The translations under genes were made by a program, and so were the position numbers. 64,000 nucleotides of DNA from Acinetobacter lwoffii (lineage in GTDB: Bacteria; Pseudomonadota; Gammaproteobacteria; Pseudomonadales; Moraxellaceae), in NCBI RefSeq assembly GCF_019343495.1, contig NZ_CP072549.1, positions 1,488,001 to 1,552,000 of the forward strand, in the 5' to 3' direction. Each line of letters opens with the position of its first letter. Within the stretch, counting starts at the first letter, position 1. The notes below the pieces were generated by a model. The model made no database searches and had not been told where the DNA came from. It saw only the letters and a list, made by a program, of their open reading frames with translations. Shown in pieces: positions 26,213 through 37,617 of this stretch.

Positions 26213-27291
26213 CAGACCAATTGTCCTAAGACAGCAATGATTGCCAGAATAATCCCGACAGGTAACACCACACGTACTGCAATACGCCAAATATTATAAA
26301 ACGCTTCAGAGCTGAAATTCATTGATTTACGCAAATGACTGATCTTCATGATCCAGCCGGCAAATAATGCATAGATCAAACAAATCAATAAGCCCCAGAC
26401 GAGCAAGACCACATTGAAAATTGGGCTTAGATTTGGAATAGCCCAGATCAGCGTAACCGCCGCCACAATCGCCCATTGAATCGCAGGATGAAGCTGACGT
26501 TGCTGTAACTGTTCACGTGCCATTTGCAAAATTAATGCGGCAGCTGCCACCATCGCTGCGACCAAGGTGAATGCAGGGATTTGTGCTTGCACAGCAAAGA
26601 AAGCAAATGCAATGACAGCAACTAGCTGCGCAATCCAGATCGGCAATACCGTCTTGCTGGCGACATCCTGTTGTCGCACAGTGTTCAGGCTAGACTGCCA
26701 GTACAAGCCCATGCCCAGACCACTTGCAACCAGTGCCAATACCGTCGCATTTCCCCATTCAGAAAACTCAACTGGCGTAACTTGCCATGCAGGTAGCGCA
26801 GTTCCCATTACATTTGCCAAGATCAAAGATGCCAGCACTCCAATCGTGGTGATTACTAACAGAATTTGACGCGGTAGCAGTGACAGGGCTAGCGACACGA
26901 TTGCCAATCCACTTAACAAAAGATTTGGTGCAAGATCAAGGGCAGCCACTGCCAGAACATTACTGGCATTGTTCAGCATTGCACCTGCCAAAAACGGAAT
27001 AAAAATCACACTTAACCAGCCGACAATACGCCATTTCTGTGACGCATCAGCTTCACGGGTCAGCGACGACAGCGCCTGTAATGGCGTCGTTTTGGAGCGT
27101 TTGGCCAAAGCAATTTCCAAGTAGCAGACTGGAAGCGCCAGAATCAGCATGGTGGCTAACCAGAGCATCCAGAAATCCAGCTGACGTTCAATCTGTATAC
27201 CGGTTATCGGTGCGAGTGTCGCGATGATAATAAACGATAGACAGAAAGCCATCAGCGGCGATAACCATTTTGACATAGCATTGTCCTGCAT
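26212..27291 (-). CDS. NSS-like polytopic membrane protein
   Basis: This is a 359-residue hydrophobic protein with about ten membrane helices. Parts resemble sodium-dependent neurotransmitter-type transporters: LALPVCYLEIALAKRSKTTPLQAL near helix 2 and the end FYNIWRIAVRVVLPVGIILAIIAVLG. It is shorter than typical bacterial NSS carriers (about 440-500) and I do not see the conserved GN-rich unwound part of helix 1, so it may be a divergent or non-transporting member. Met1 (27291) and Met6 both have a ribosome-like AGGA. It is coupled to rnfH by a one-base overlap and preceded by the hemerythrin terminator. Substrate unknown. Confidence 0.55.
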   Translation of the reverse strand: MQDNAMSKWLSPLMAFCLSFIIIATLAPITGIQIERQLDFWMLWLATMLILALPVCYLEIALAKRSKTTPLQALSSLTREADASQKWRIVGWLSVIFIPFLAGAMLNNASNVLAVAALDLAPNLLLSGLAIVSLALSLLPRQILLVITTIGVLASLILANVMGTALPAWQVTPVEFSEWGNATVLALVASGLGMGLYWQSSLNTVRQQDVASKTVLPIWIAQLVAVIAFAFFAVQAQIPAFTLVAAMVAAAALILQMAREQLQQRQLHPAIQWAIVAAVTLIWAIPNLSPIFNVVLLVWGLLICLIYALFAGWIMKISHLRKSMNFSSEAFYNIWRIAVRVVLPVGIILAIIAVLGQLV

Positions 27292-27356
27292 GATGCATTC
27301 CTATAAAAATCTAGCGCTATTTTGCCTTGTGAAGCAGTGAAAATCAAAAACAAAAA

Positions 27357-27381
27357 GCAAACCATCATGAGGATGATTTGC
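27357..27381 (-). terminator. Terminator after the hemerythrin gene
   Basis: GCAAACCATC pairs with GATGATTTGC with one mismatch around ATGAG; TTTTTGTTTTT follows on the minus strand. It separates the hemerythrin gene from the membrane-protein/rnfH pair. Confidence 0.7.
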
Positions 27382-27434
27382 CACGCCAAATTTATAATTA
27401 AATTTTAATTCTTTTTATTTGCTGAAATTTTTTA

Positions 27435-27890
27435 TTATGAGAAAAACCGGGCGAACCAGTTTTTACCTTTTTTCTGTTCTTTTTCTTTAATGATACCCAT
27501 CATATTTTCTTTGACTGCACCCACATAATCGGCATCATCATGCTGAATATGGTTAATGAGCCATTTCGATAATACTTCATGCAGTTCATTTTCAATTGAC
27601 TGCCCTAGTTCAAAACGGTCACGATAAGATTCAATTTTCTTAATAAACAGATCATGCACACGTTTATGCGGCACCCGGTATTTATACCCGGCTTCTTCCT
27701 GAAGAGATTCTTCAAAGGTAAAATGTGAGTGGGTATAATCAATAATATTGTCAAGAATCTGTTTAATACGGGCACGTTCGGTATTTGCATCGATTCCATC
27801 AATTTCGTTGATATAATCGAGAATTCGTTTGTGCTGATCGTCAATCACATCGATACCAGTATTATAATCTGGGACCCATTTCATTTTCAT
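27435..27890 (-). CDS. Bacteriohemerythrin
   Basis: This is a single-domain hemerythrin-like protein of 151 residues that binds oxygen or nitric oxide with a non-haem di-iron site. The iron ligands are visible: IDDQHKRIL (His20 region), YTHSHFTFEE (His and Glu), PHKRVHDLF (two His) and NHIQHDDADYVG (His and Asp). AGGTGG lies before the ATG. The C-terminal tail is lysine-rich. It is a soluble cytoplasmic protein, flanked by terminator-bearing gaps and so transcribed alone. A role in oxygen storage or sensing is known for the family; which one applies here is open. Confidence 0.92.
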   Translation of the reverse strand: MKMKWVPDYNTGIDVIDDQHKRILDYINEIDGIDANTERARIKQILDNIIDYTHSHFTFEESLQEEAGYKYRVPHKRVHDLFIKKIESYRDRFELGQSIENELHEVLSKWLINHIQHDDADYVGAVKENMMGIIKEKEQKKGKNWFARFFS

Positions 27891-28131
27891 ACGACCACCT
27901 AGAAATATTAAGGACTTATAACGTGAAAATGAGCATATAGCTTATTGATTCAAATAAAAATGAAGCAAATTAGTCGGCTTTCAGCCCAAAGCCGGTATTT
28001 TCATTTTAAGTTTCTGTTATATATAGTTAAAAATAATTTATCTTGAGTAAAAAGCTAAGATATTAATTAACCAAAAATGAGTGTTAAACCATTATTTATT
28101 CTTAAATTTTTCTCTATTTTTTAATATAAAA

Positions 28132-28149
28132 ACGGAGTTTAAACTCCGT
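28132..28149 (-). terminator. Terminator after the amidotransferase gene
   Basis: ACGGAGTTTAAACTCCGT is a perfect 18-base palindrome, followed on the minus strand by TTTTTATATT, 14 bases after the stop of the amidotransferase gene. Confidence 0.75.
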
Positions 28150-28162
28150 CTTGATGCAATTT

Positions 28163-29011
28163 TTAATATTGGTCAGCGCGCGTGATGCGTTTTAGGGAAG
28201 GATCCAGCCGTTCACGTTCCAAACGTTCGACATGCGTCACTTGAGAACGCACTTTCGCCCCATGTTGAAACAGGATCATTTCACCGGGCTGAAAGGCTGT
28301 CCATTCTTCATTCTGGGTCAAAGGTTCAGTAGTAATGACTGCCACACGGTCTTCACGTGTGGTGACCTGACTAAAGTCTACTTCGACATCAATATCGATG
28401 AGCTGCGCCGGTCTAAACGGGTATTCACGTACCAGCCAGTGGAGTTTGGTAATCGCATAGCTAAATAGCGCCTGACCATTCGACAGGCAGAAATTAAAGG
28501 TACCATGTTCCGCGATTCCAGGTGAAATTTCGGCCAGCAGATCAAAAACCTGATCCAGTTTTGGTTCATGATAGCCAAAACGTTTCACTAACTGGTCCAG
28601 CAGATAGCAAAAAGCCCGCTCGCTATCCGTATTCCCTACTGGAGTGAAACGTCCACTTAGTGCGGGGAAATAATCATGCAAATCACCATTATGAGCAAAA
28701 ATCCATTGCCGGCCCCAGAGTTCGCGGCTAAAAGGATGGGAATTTTCCAGATTGATTTTACCTTGCGTGGCTTTGCGGATATGCGCAATCACATTGCGGG
28801 ATTTAATCGGATAATTACGTACCAGTTCAGCAATCGGAGATTCAACCGCCGACTGGTTATCAACAAACAGACGGCAGGCTTTATCTTCAAAGAAAGCTAT
28901 CCCGAAACCATCGGCATGATCAGAGGTAATGCCTGCCCGCTGGGAAAACCCGCGAAAAGAAAAAGTAATATCTGTTGGCGTAGCACAATTCATTCCGAGC
29001 AGTTGGCACAT
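28163..29011 (-). CDS. yafJ: Class II glutamine amidotransferase (YafJ type)
   Basis: This 282-residue protein is a stand-alone glutaminase domain of the Ntn-hydrolase class II type. Cys2 directly after the initiator Met is the nucleophile (MCQLLGMNC). The conserved segments HADGFGIAFFED, VIAHIRKATQGK and FAHNGDL (glutamine and oxyanion sites) are present. It lacks any acceptor domain, so it should release ammonia or act on an unknown amide or gamma-glutamyl compound; YafJ-like enzymes are poorly characterised. It reads as a single-gene transcript. Confidence 0.87.
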   Translation of the reverse strand: MCQLLGMNCATPTDITFSFRGFSQRAGITSDHADGFGIAFFEDKACRLFVDNQSAVESPIAELVRNYPIKSRNVIAHIRKATQGKINLENSHPFSRELWGRQWIFAHNGDLHDYFPALSGRFTPVGNTDSERAFCYLLDQLVKRFGYHEPKLDQVFDLLAEISPGIAEHGTFNFCLSNGQALFSYAITKLHWLVREYPFRPAQLIDIDVEVDFSQVTTREDRVAVITTEPLTQNEEWTAFQPGEMILFQHGAKVRSQVTHVERLERERLDPSLKRITRADQY

Positions 29012-29101
29012 GGTCTGATTTCAGCTCTTTATTTCACTTAGAAGCTTATTGTGCATGACTGTCCCTGCCATTTCAAATAGCTGGCTATAAGAAATCCAAA
29101 T

Positions 29102-29130
29102 AAAAAAGAGCCTGCATAGAGACTCTTTTT
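29102..29130 (-). terminator. Terminator after argB
   Basis: AAAAAGAG and CTCTTTTT form the base of a stem-loop 14 bases beyond the argB stop, with six T on the minus strand. Confidence 0.6.
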
Positions 29131-29143
29131 CACAAAAAATCGA

Positions 29144-31481
<2,338 letters not shown>

Positions 31482-31866
31482 AAAACTGTCTTTTCACTAT
31501 TCGTTAAAATAAGGAGATTTAAAATGATGATTTCATCATAATGACTTTAAACATTTGTTTTTGTTTTAAGACTCGCTATTTTTAAACGATTTCAATGTAA
31601 CAATCAATTATAAAAATATAATCTACAACTTTAGAATTATAGGGTTCTTGTAATTAAACAATGATTATTTAATTATATTTATTTTGAGTTTCATCTGATT
31701 AGATATTTGATCATTACATAAATTTTAGATTTAAATGGCTCTACTGAACTAGAAAATAGGGTTTTATTTTTAAATATATTTCAATCAGCTCATTTTTAAT
31801 ATCTGAATCACTTAACTAAAAAAAATGGCTTACATCCAGTTAATGAATGTAAACCATGATTAAAAC
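31482..31866. other. AT-rich intergenic gap between dut and algC
   Basis: No gene is visible in these 385 bases. The part next to algC carries a 16-bp near-perfect palindrome (ATGATGATTTCATCAT, 31524-31539), a possible operator or site of DNA bending. The rest is very AT-rich; the dut terminator lies at 31816-31857. The algC promoter must lie here but no hexamer pair stands out. Confidence 0.4.
31816..31857 (-). terminator. Terminator after dut
   Basis: ATGG, TTACAT and their complements (ATGTAA, CCAT) form an interrupted stem, and nine T follow on the minus strand, about ten bases beyond the dut stop. Confidence 0.6.
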
Positions 31867-32319
31867 TTAGTTTTTACCCGTATGACCAAAACCGCCAGCA
31901 CCGCGTTCAGTCGCTTCAAATTCATTCACTAGATCGAATTCAGCCTGCACCACAGGAACCAACACATACTGTGCCAAACGTTCACCTGGCTCTAAACTGA
32001 ATGCAGTCTGACTACGGTTCCAAACGGATACCATCAATTCACCCTGATAATCAGAATCGATTAAACCGACCAGGTTACCCAACACGATCCCGTGTTTATG
32101 CCCCAAACCCGAACGTGGCAAAATCAGACCAGCAAATGCAGGATCTTCAATATAGATTGCTAAACCAGTTTTTACCAAAACAGTCTGGCCTGGTTCAATG
32201 ATCGTAGTTTCTGTAACACACGCACGCAAATCCAGCCCCGCTGAACCTGTCGTAGCATAAGTCGGTAATGGCCATTCCTGACCAAGACGCGAGTCAAGGA
32301 CTTTCACCTGAACTTTCAT
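31867..32319 (-). CDS. dut: Deoxyuridine 5'-triphosphate nucleotidohydrolase
   Basis: Dut hydrolyses dUTP to dUMP and pyrophosphate, keeping uracil out of DNA and feeding dTMP synthesis. The 150-residue trimeric type has all five motifs: [15 protein letters not shown] ([11 protein letters not shown]), [40 protein letters not shown] and the C-terminal [18 protein letters not shown] precedes the ATG. It follows rep by 47 bases on the same strand and could share a transcript with it. Length is canonical. Confidence 0.97.
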   Translation of the reverse strand: MKVQVKVLDSRLGQEWPLPTYATTGSAGLDLRACVTETTIIEPGQTVLVKTGLAIYIEDPAFAGLILPRSGLGHKHGIVLGNLVGLIDSDYQGELMVSVWNRSQTAFSLEPGERLAQYVLVPVVQAEFDLVNEFEATERGAGGFGHTGKN

Positions 32320-32366
32320 GTATTCATTCCTGTTGTTTCATTTAAAATAAGAGCAAGCCTTGCGCC

Positions 32367-34406
32367 TTATCGTTTGATGAGGTTACGCAAATTATCAAGA
32401 TAATGTTGGGCTTGTAATTTCGGATCGATGTTGCTTGCCAGCTTTTTCTTACGACCTAACCATTCCAGCTCATCTTCTGGTAATTCATCCAGGAAACGGC
32501 TTGGGGTCATTTGCTTCATCTGCCCGCCCGCCTTGCGCTGTTCTGCCAAAGTAATGGTCAAGCCCTGACGTGCACGGGTAATACCCACATACATCAGACG
32601 GCGTTCCTCTTCGACCGTTTCTGCAGCGATCGAGTTTTTATGTGGCAGAATTTCTTCTTCCAGCCCGATCAGATAGACATAAGGAAATTCCAGACCTTTA
32701 GACGCATGCAAAGTCAATAAATTGACTTTATCGGTGTCCTCTTCTTCCTGCTGCTGCTCGAGCATGTCCAGCAGCACCATTTTACGAATCACACTTTCAA
32801 TATTTTTTTCATCAACATCTTCAGCGCGGTTAATCAGGCTTTGAATGCTGCTATAGAGCACTTCGATATTGTCGAGCTTGGTCTTTTCCTGCGCTGGTGT
32901 GGCTGCAGTTTCCTTGATGTAATCGATATAACCGGCTTCAATCATCATCTGGCGGATAATTGGCACTGGTTCATCATCATCCAGTAAATTGCGGGTAAAA
33001 CCCTCAATAAAATCGGCAAACTCAGCCAATTGAGTCGTGGCCTTTTTCGGAATCGCCATGGTCAGACGCTGATCCGCAGCCGCAGCCAGAAGCGACAGAT
33101 TATTTTCCTGAGCAAATAGACCGAGCTTTTCCAGCGTTACCGGACCAATTGCCCTTTTTGGCGTATTGATAATTCGTAAAAATGCACTGTCATCTTCAGG
33201 GTTAATGATCAAGCGTAAATAGCTCATCATGTCCTTGATTTCGGCACGTGCGAAGAAGGACTGTCCGCCAGATAATTTATACGGAATCTGCATCTGACGT
33301 AGATGGGTTTCTAAGATACGCGCCTGGAAATTGCCGCGGTACAACACCGCATAATCTTTCCAGCTTTTACCGTTCATCAATTTATGCGTGATCAGGTCTT
33401 TGACCACGCGTTCTGCTTCGTCATCATCATTGCGGCAGGTAATCACACGGATCACTTCACCATGGCCTTTGTCCGACCAGAGTTTTTTATCAAAAATATG
33501 CGGATTATTACCAATCACGGTGTTGGCTGCTTTAAGAATACGACTGGTCGAACGATAATTCTGTTCCAGTTTGATCACTTTCAGATTAGGAAAATCCTGC
33601 TGCAACAAAGCCATATTTTCCGGTTTAGCCCCACGCCAGGCATAAATCGACTGATCATCATCGCCTACGGCGGTGAACTGTCCCATCACACCAACCAGTA
33701 ATTTCACCAGAATATACTGTGCTGTGTTGGTATCCTGATATTCATCCACCAGCAAATAACGTACCCGGTTTTGCCATTTGTCACGGACTTCGGCATTTTC
33801 CTGCAACAAGCGCGTCGGCATCACAATCAGGTCATCAAAATCCACGGCGTTATAAGCGCGTAAATTACGTTCATATAATTGATATAAATGCGCAAACTGC
33901 ACATCTTCGGCAGTTTCACAGGTAGTATGTGCCTGCTCGGGTGGAATCAGATCATTTTTCCAGTCCGAGATCATTTTCATGGCTTTGGCAATCAGTTCTT
34001 TGCTTTCTGCACCGGATAAATTGTCACGCTGCATCAGATCCATCAGAATGCGTTTACAGTCGTCAGCATCCAGAATCGAGAAATTATTTTTCAGTGGGGT
34101 ATGTTTCAACTCCAGGCGCAGCATATTCAGGCCAAAAGTATGGAAGGTCGAAACTGAAACGCCTTTACTTTCTTCACGCGTCAACAATTTGCTGACACGC
34201 TCTTTCATCTCACGTGCTGCCTTGTTGGTAAAAGTCATCGCAGTAATACGATGTGCGGGAATCCCGCAATGCTTGACTAAATACGCGATTTTTCGCGTGA
34301 TCACTGAAGTCTTGCCTGAACCCGCTCCTGCAAGTACTAACAAGGGTCCTTGAGTGTATTTCATGGCTTCAAGTTGCTTGTCATTTAACTGACTGGCGAG
34401 TGACAT
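32367..34406 (-). CDS. rep: ATP-dependent DNA helicase Rep
   Basis: Rep is a 3'-5' superfamily 1A helicase that clears proteins ahead of replication forks. From the ATG at 34406 (GAGGAAG six bases upstream) it has 679 residues. Motif I is LAGAGSGKTSV, Ia is TFTNKAA, II is YLLVDEYQDTN, III is GDDDQSIYAWRGA, IV is LEQNYRS, V is LLTLHASKGLEF and VI is EERRLMYVGITRA. Earlier ATG 34445 would add 13 residues, not seen in the family. The length and C-terminus fit Rep more than UvrD. Confidence 0.94.
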   Translation of the reverse strand: MSLASQLNDKQLEAMKYTQGPLLVLAGAGSGKTSVITRKIAYLVKHCGIPAHRITAMTFTNKAAREMKERVSKLLTREESKGVSVSTFHTFGLNMLRLELKHTPLKNNFSILDADDCKRILMDLMQRDNLSGAESKELIAKAMKMISDWKNDLIPPEQAHTTCETAEDVQFAHLYQLYERNLRAYNAVDFDDLIVMPTRLLQENAEVRDKWQNRVRYLLVDEYQDTNTAQYILVKLLVGVMGQFTAVGDDDQSIYAWRGAKPENMALLQQDFPNLKVIKLEQNYRSTSRILKAANTVIGNNPHIFDKKLWSDKGHGEVIRVITCRNDDDEAERVVKDLITHKLMNGKSWKDYAVLYRGNFQARILETHLRQMQIPYKLSGGQSFFARAEIKDMMSYLRLIINPEDDSAFLRIINTPKRAIGPVTLEKLGLFAQENNLSLLAAAADQRLTMAIPKKATTQLAEFADFIEGFTRNLLDDDEPVPIIRQMMIEAGYIDYIKETAATPAQEKTKLDNIEVLYSSIQSLINRAEDVDEKNIESVIRKMVLLDMLEQQQEEEDTDKVNLLTLHASKGLEFPYVYLIGLEEEILPHKNSIAAETVEEERRLMYVGITRARQGLTITLAEQRKAGGQMKQMTPSRFLDELPEDELEWLGRKKKLASNIDPKLQAQHYLDNLRNLIKR

Positions 34407-34501
34407 ATGGCTTCCTCTTCTAGATTCGGCTCCGATTATAGTCATCTCTGCGTCAGTTGCCTAATTTAAAATACGATTAATCAGATCAATATTCAGATAT
34501 A

Positions 34502-34527
34502 AAAAAACCACCCGAAGGTGGTTTTTT
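34502..34527 (-). terminator. Terminator after the OmpA-like gene
   Basis: AAAAAACCACC pairs with GGTGGTTTTTT around CGAA, 17 bases after the stop of the OmpA-family lipoprotein. T run on the minus strand. Confidence 0.8.
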
Positions 34528-34543
34528 CTTAAGCGTTCAAGAA

Positions 34544-35197
34544 TTATTGAACTGCATATACCGCGATTTCTACACGACGGTTTTGCTCTTTACCTGCGGC
34601 AGTTGTATTGTCTGCAATTGGGTTCGCTGAACCTAAACCTTGAGCATTAATACGTGTACGTGAAACACCTTGGCCTGCCAAGTAAGTCGCTACAGAGTTT
34701 GCGCGTGCTTGAGACAATGGCAAGTTAATTGAGTCATTACCCGTGCTGTCTGTATAACCAGTTACAAGGATACCGCTCTTGTTATCTTCAGTTAATACTT
34801 GCGCCACTTTGTTTAAAGTGCCATAGAAGTTTGGTTTGATATTTGATTTGTTGGTATCAAATGTAATGCTGCCTGGCATCACAAGGTTAATCGAACCATC
34901 TGCATTACGGTTAACGTCTACGCCCGTACCCGCTGTTGCTTGACGTAATTTTTTCTCTTTGTTATCAAGATACACACCCGCTGCACCACCAACAACAGCA
35001 CCAATCGCTGCTGCACGGTTATTTTGACGGCTGGTATTCGCATTGCCTTTAGAAACACCGTAACCTGCTGCAGCACCAATTAAAGTACCTAGAGCAGCTT
35101 TATCATATTCCACACCACCGATGTTATTACCAGTTGATTGACAACCTGTAAGTGCTACGGCCCCTGCTACAGCTGCTGAAATGACTAGTGCACGCAT
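34544..35197 (-). CDS. OmpA-family lipoprotein (YiaD-like)
   Basis: This 217-residue precursor has a lipobox LTGC (lipidated Cys19), a glycine-zipper stretch (GTLIGAAAGYGVSKG and AAIGAVVGGAAGVYLD, about 37-80) and a C-terminal OmpA peptidoglycan-binding domain (about 105-217). The domain has ITFDTNKSNIKPNF, TGYTDSTGNDSINLPLSQARANSV and the NRRVEIAV end, with Asp and Arg that contact diaminopimelate. It probably links the outer membrane to the cell wall. AAGGAG stands seven bases before the ATG. It is complete and single. Confidence 0.9.
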   Translation of the reverse strand: MRALVISAAVAGAVALTGCQSTGNNIGGVEYDKAALGTLIGAAAGYGVSKGNANTSRQNNRAAAIGAVVGGAAGVYLDNKEKKLRQATAGTGVDVNRNADGSINLVMPGSITFDTNKSNIKPNFYGTLNKVAQVLTEDNKSGILVTGYTDSTGNDSINLPLSQARANSVATYLAGQGVSRTRINAQGLGSANPIADNTTAAGKEQNRRVEIAVYAVQ

Positions 35198-35449
35198 CGC
35201 ATGACTCCTTGTTGTATGCTTTGTTGTTAAGCGAGATAATGATTTAAATTGAATGGGCTAACCATTGAATTTTTGTTAATAATAAATCGTTTAGTAATAT
35301 TTTGTAATGTTTATATGTAACTAAAACCAAGTAGTTCGTCACAATATCTTCATAGTTTCTTGTTTAGGCTTTTTTATTTGCCTAACTGTCTCTATATTAC
35401 TCAAAATATGAAAAAATTTAAGTGATTAATCTCTGGGGACTGTTTGGAT

Positions 35450-36391
35450 ATGTCATCGAATAGCAACAAGCAACCGACTTTAAAAAAACTGGCGCGTGGC
35501 CTGACGGTCACATCCGTCATGACGGGCAGTACTTTTTTTCATGGTCCCCCGGTGCTGGCCTTGGGTTTAACCAAACTTTTTAAAAAATCCGCAAAAGTGG
35601 ATGAAACCAATATCAAGATTACCAACAGCTGGTTAGGGGTCAATAATTGGCTGATTGAGCATGTGCTGAAAAACACGCAATGGCAAATCAGTGTAGATGA
35701 ATCACTGGATTTGAATATGCAGGGACGTTATTTGATGACCTGTAATCATCAAAGCTGGGTCGATACTACTGTCAATCAGTACTTCGGTCTGACCCGTATG
35801 CCCCTGACGCGCTTCTTTACTAAATGGGAACTTATTTTTATTCCTTTTGTCGGTCAGGCTTTTAAAATCTTAGGCTTCCCGATGATGAAACGGCATAGCA
35901 AGGAACAGATTGCCAAAAACCCTGCGTTGAAATATCGGGATATGGAAGAAGCACGTAAATCCTGTGAGCAGCTGATCAGTCAGCCTTTTACCCTGTTAAA
36001 TTATCTGGAAGGCACGCGCTTTACCCAGGAAAAGCATGATCAGCAGCAGTCTCCCTATACACATTTACTGAAACCTAAAGCCGGTGGTCTAGCATCGGCG
36101 CTCAGTATTCTCGGCGATAAAATTGATGCGCTGGTCGACATGACCATTGTTTATCCTGACGGTATTCCGGGCTATGGTGAATTCTGGTTAGGTGAAGTAC
36201 CACGTATTGCGGTAAATTTAAGAAAAATTGATATTCCAGACTGGGTACTGGGCGGCAATTATGAAGATGATGCTGAATATCGTGCACGCTTTCAAAAATG
36301 GATTGATCAAATCTGGACCGAAAAAGATCAGCTCATCGCACAAATGCAGCAGAACTTTGCCCAAGCCCCGGTCGGATCTGTAACTGAGTAA
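35450..36391 (+). CDS. 1-acyl-glycerol-phosphate acyltransferase-like protein (YihG type)
   Basis: This is a PlsC-type acyltransferase of about 313 residues from ATG 35450; a TTG at 35444 adds two residues. The catalytic motif NHQSWVD (H-x4-D) and the substrate motif EGTRFT are both clear, with the FTKWELIFIPFVGQAFKILGFPMMKR segment between. The N-terminal GSTFFHGPPVLALGL is a likely membrane anchor. It probably acylates lysophosphatidic acid or another lysophospholipid, as in the LPA acyltransferase family close to YihG. It is followed two bases later by the voltage-sensor-like gene. Confidence 0.83.
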   Translation: MSSNSNKQPTLKKLARGLTVTSVMTGSTFFHGPPVLALGLTKLFKKSAKVDETNIKITNSWLGVNNWLIEHVLKNTQWQISVDESLDLNMQGRYLMTCNHQSWVDTTVNQYFGLTRMPLTRFFTKWELIFIPFVGQAFKILGFPMMKRHSKEQIAKNPALKYRDMEEARKSCEQLISQPFTLLNYLEGTRFTQEKHDQQQSPYTHLLKPKAGGLASALSILGDKIDALVDMTIVYPDGIPGYGEFWLGEVPRIAVNLRKIDIPDWVLGGNYEDDAEYRARFQKWIDQIWTEKDQLIAQMQQNFAQAPVGSVTE

Positions 36392-36393
36392 TT

Positions 36394-37458
36394 ATGAAGA
36401 ACGACAACCCGGACATTACGTCCAGCTCCTTTAAATTTGTTCGTAAAGGAACCTGGGGCTGGAAAATTGCACTGATTTACGACATTTTCATGATGGTTTT
36501 AATCATCATCAATCTGTTCTGTCTCAGTGCCAACGCCATTTTAATGAGCGATTTTGGTCAGTGGTTGTTTGACTTTATTCGTTTACCGGAAATCTTGCAG
36601 TTTTATAAAAGTGATTTACGCCCTTGGGTCATCATTACCGAGGGCTGGTTTACCACCTTCTTGGTCTGTGAATTACTGGCCCGCTGGGTTATCGCAATTG
36701 TCCTGCGTCATCATCGACGCTGGTGGTTCTTCCCTTTTGTGCACTGGTATGAAATTTTATCCATTATCCCTCAGCTACGTTTCCTGCGCCTGCTGCGTGC
36801 GGTCGCGATTGGCTACAACCTGCATAGCCATGGTTATAAAGTAATTCCCAATCGCTGGTATCGCCAAGGCAACTTTTATTACAACATGCTGATGGAAGAG
36901 CTTTCCAGCCGGGTGGTCCTGACCGTACTGGACGGCATCAAGCGTGAACTGACCACAAGCACATCACATAAACAGTTAATTGATGATCTGGTGGAACATC
37001 ATCGTAAATTACTGGCCATTGCCTTAGCAGATATCTTGCAGGAGTCTTTGGGTAGGGAATTACAGTCACAACGTTCCATGATCGCTAAAAATGTAGGGCA
37101 AGTAGTGAATCAGGCGATTGAAGATACTCCAGAACTGACCCAATTATTACGTTTGATTCCAATCGTAGGTAGCCGGATTGAACAGCAAATTCAAAGTATT
37201 GGTCAACGCCTCGGAGAAAATATCACGCAAGGACTGATTGAACCATTTACCCACACAGGTCAAAAAGAAAATCCGACTTTTACCCTAATTTCAGATAAAA
37301 TCAGCCAGATTCAGATTGAACATAATCCACATATTGATAAATTGGTCGAATCGGCTGTTTTTGAAACACTTGAAGCAATCCGAAAACAGGTAAAAGTCAA
37401 ACAGTGGCAACAGATTTTAGAAGAACATGAGCAAAATCAGAGCTCAATAGATAAGTAA
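36394..37458 (+). CDS. Voltage-sensor-like membrane protein without a visible pore
   Basis: This 354-residue protein has an N-terminal four-helix membrane region: helices at about 25-48, 78-104 and 110-127, then RFLRLLRAVAIGY (129-141), where Arg129, Arg132 and Arg135 follow the RxxRxxR spacing of voltage-sensor helix S4. Acidic residues in helix 2 (Glu83, Glu93) and helix 3 (Glu120) match sensor countercharges. No pore helix or selectivity filter follows; instead there is a long, helical, probably cytoplasmic domain (about 155-354) rich in glutamine. It starts two bases after the acyltransferase gene, so the two are an operon. The domain is named from pattern only; function unknown. Confidence 0.6.
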   Translation: MKNDNPDITSSSFKFVRKGTWGWKIALIYDIFMMVLIIINLFCLSANAILMSDFGQWLFDFIRLPEILQFYKSDLRPWVIITEGWFTTFLVCELLARWVIAIVLRHHRRWWFFPFVHWYEILSIIPQLRFLRLLRAVAIGYNLHSHGYKVIPNRWYRQGNFYYNMLMEELSSRVVLTVLDGIKRELTTSTSHKQLIDDLVEHHRKLLAIALADILQESLGRELQSQRSMIAKNVGQVVNQAIEDTPELTQLLRLIPIVGSRIEQQIQSIGQRLGENITQGLIEPFTHTGQKENPTFTLISDKISQIQIEHNPHIDKLVESAVFETLEAIRKQVKVKQWQQILEEHEQNQSSIDK

Positions 37459-37617
37459 AGTTTAAAGTACAGAATCAGACTAATCCGTCCGGTCCTATTC
37501 GCATAAAAAAATAACTGAGATCGCTAGAGAATTACTGCAATTTGTTCTAGGATTTGCACTATTTACAACATTGCTTCGACACAAAACCAGCACGTCAGAA
37601 GTATTTAAGGAAGAATT

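Noticed and set aside
26213..26290. Longer N-terminus for RnfH
   Set aside because: It would lie wholly inside the upstream membrane-protein gene; the ATG at 26212 matches the family start.
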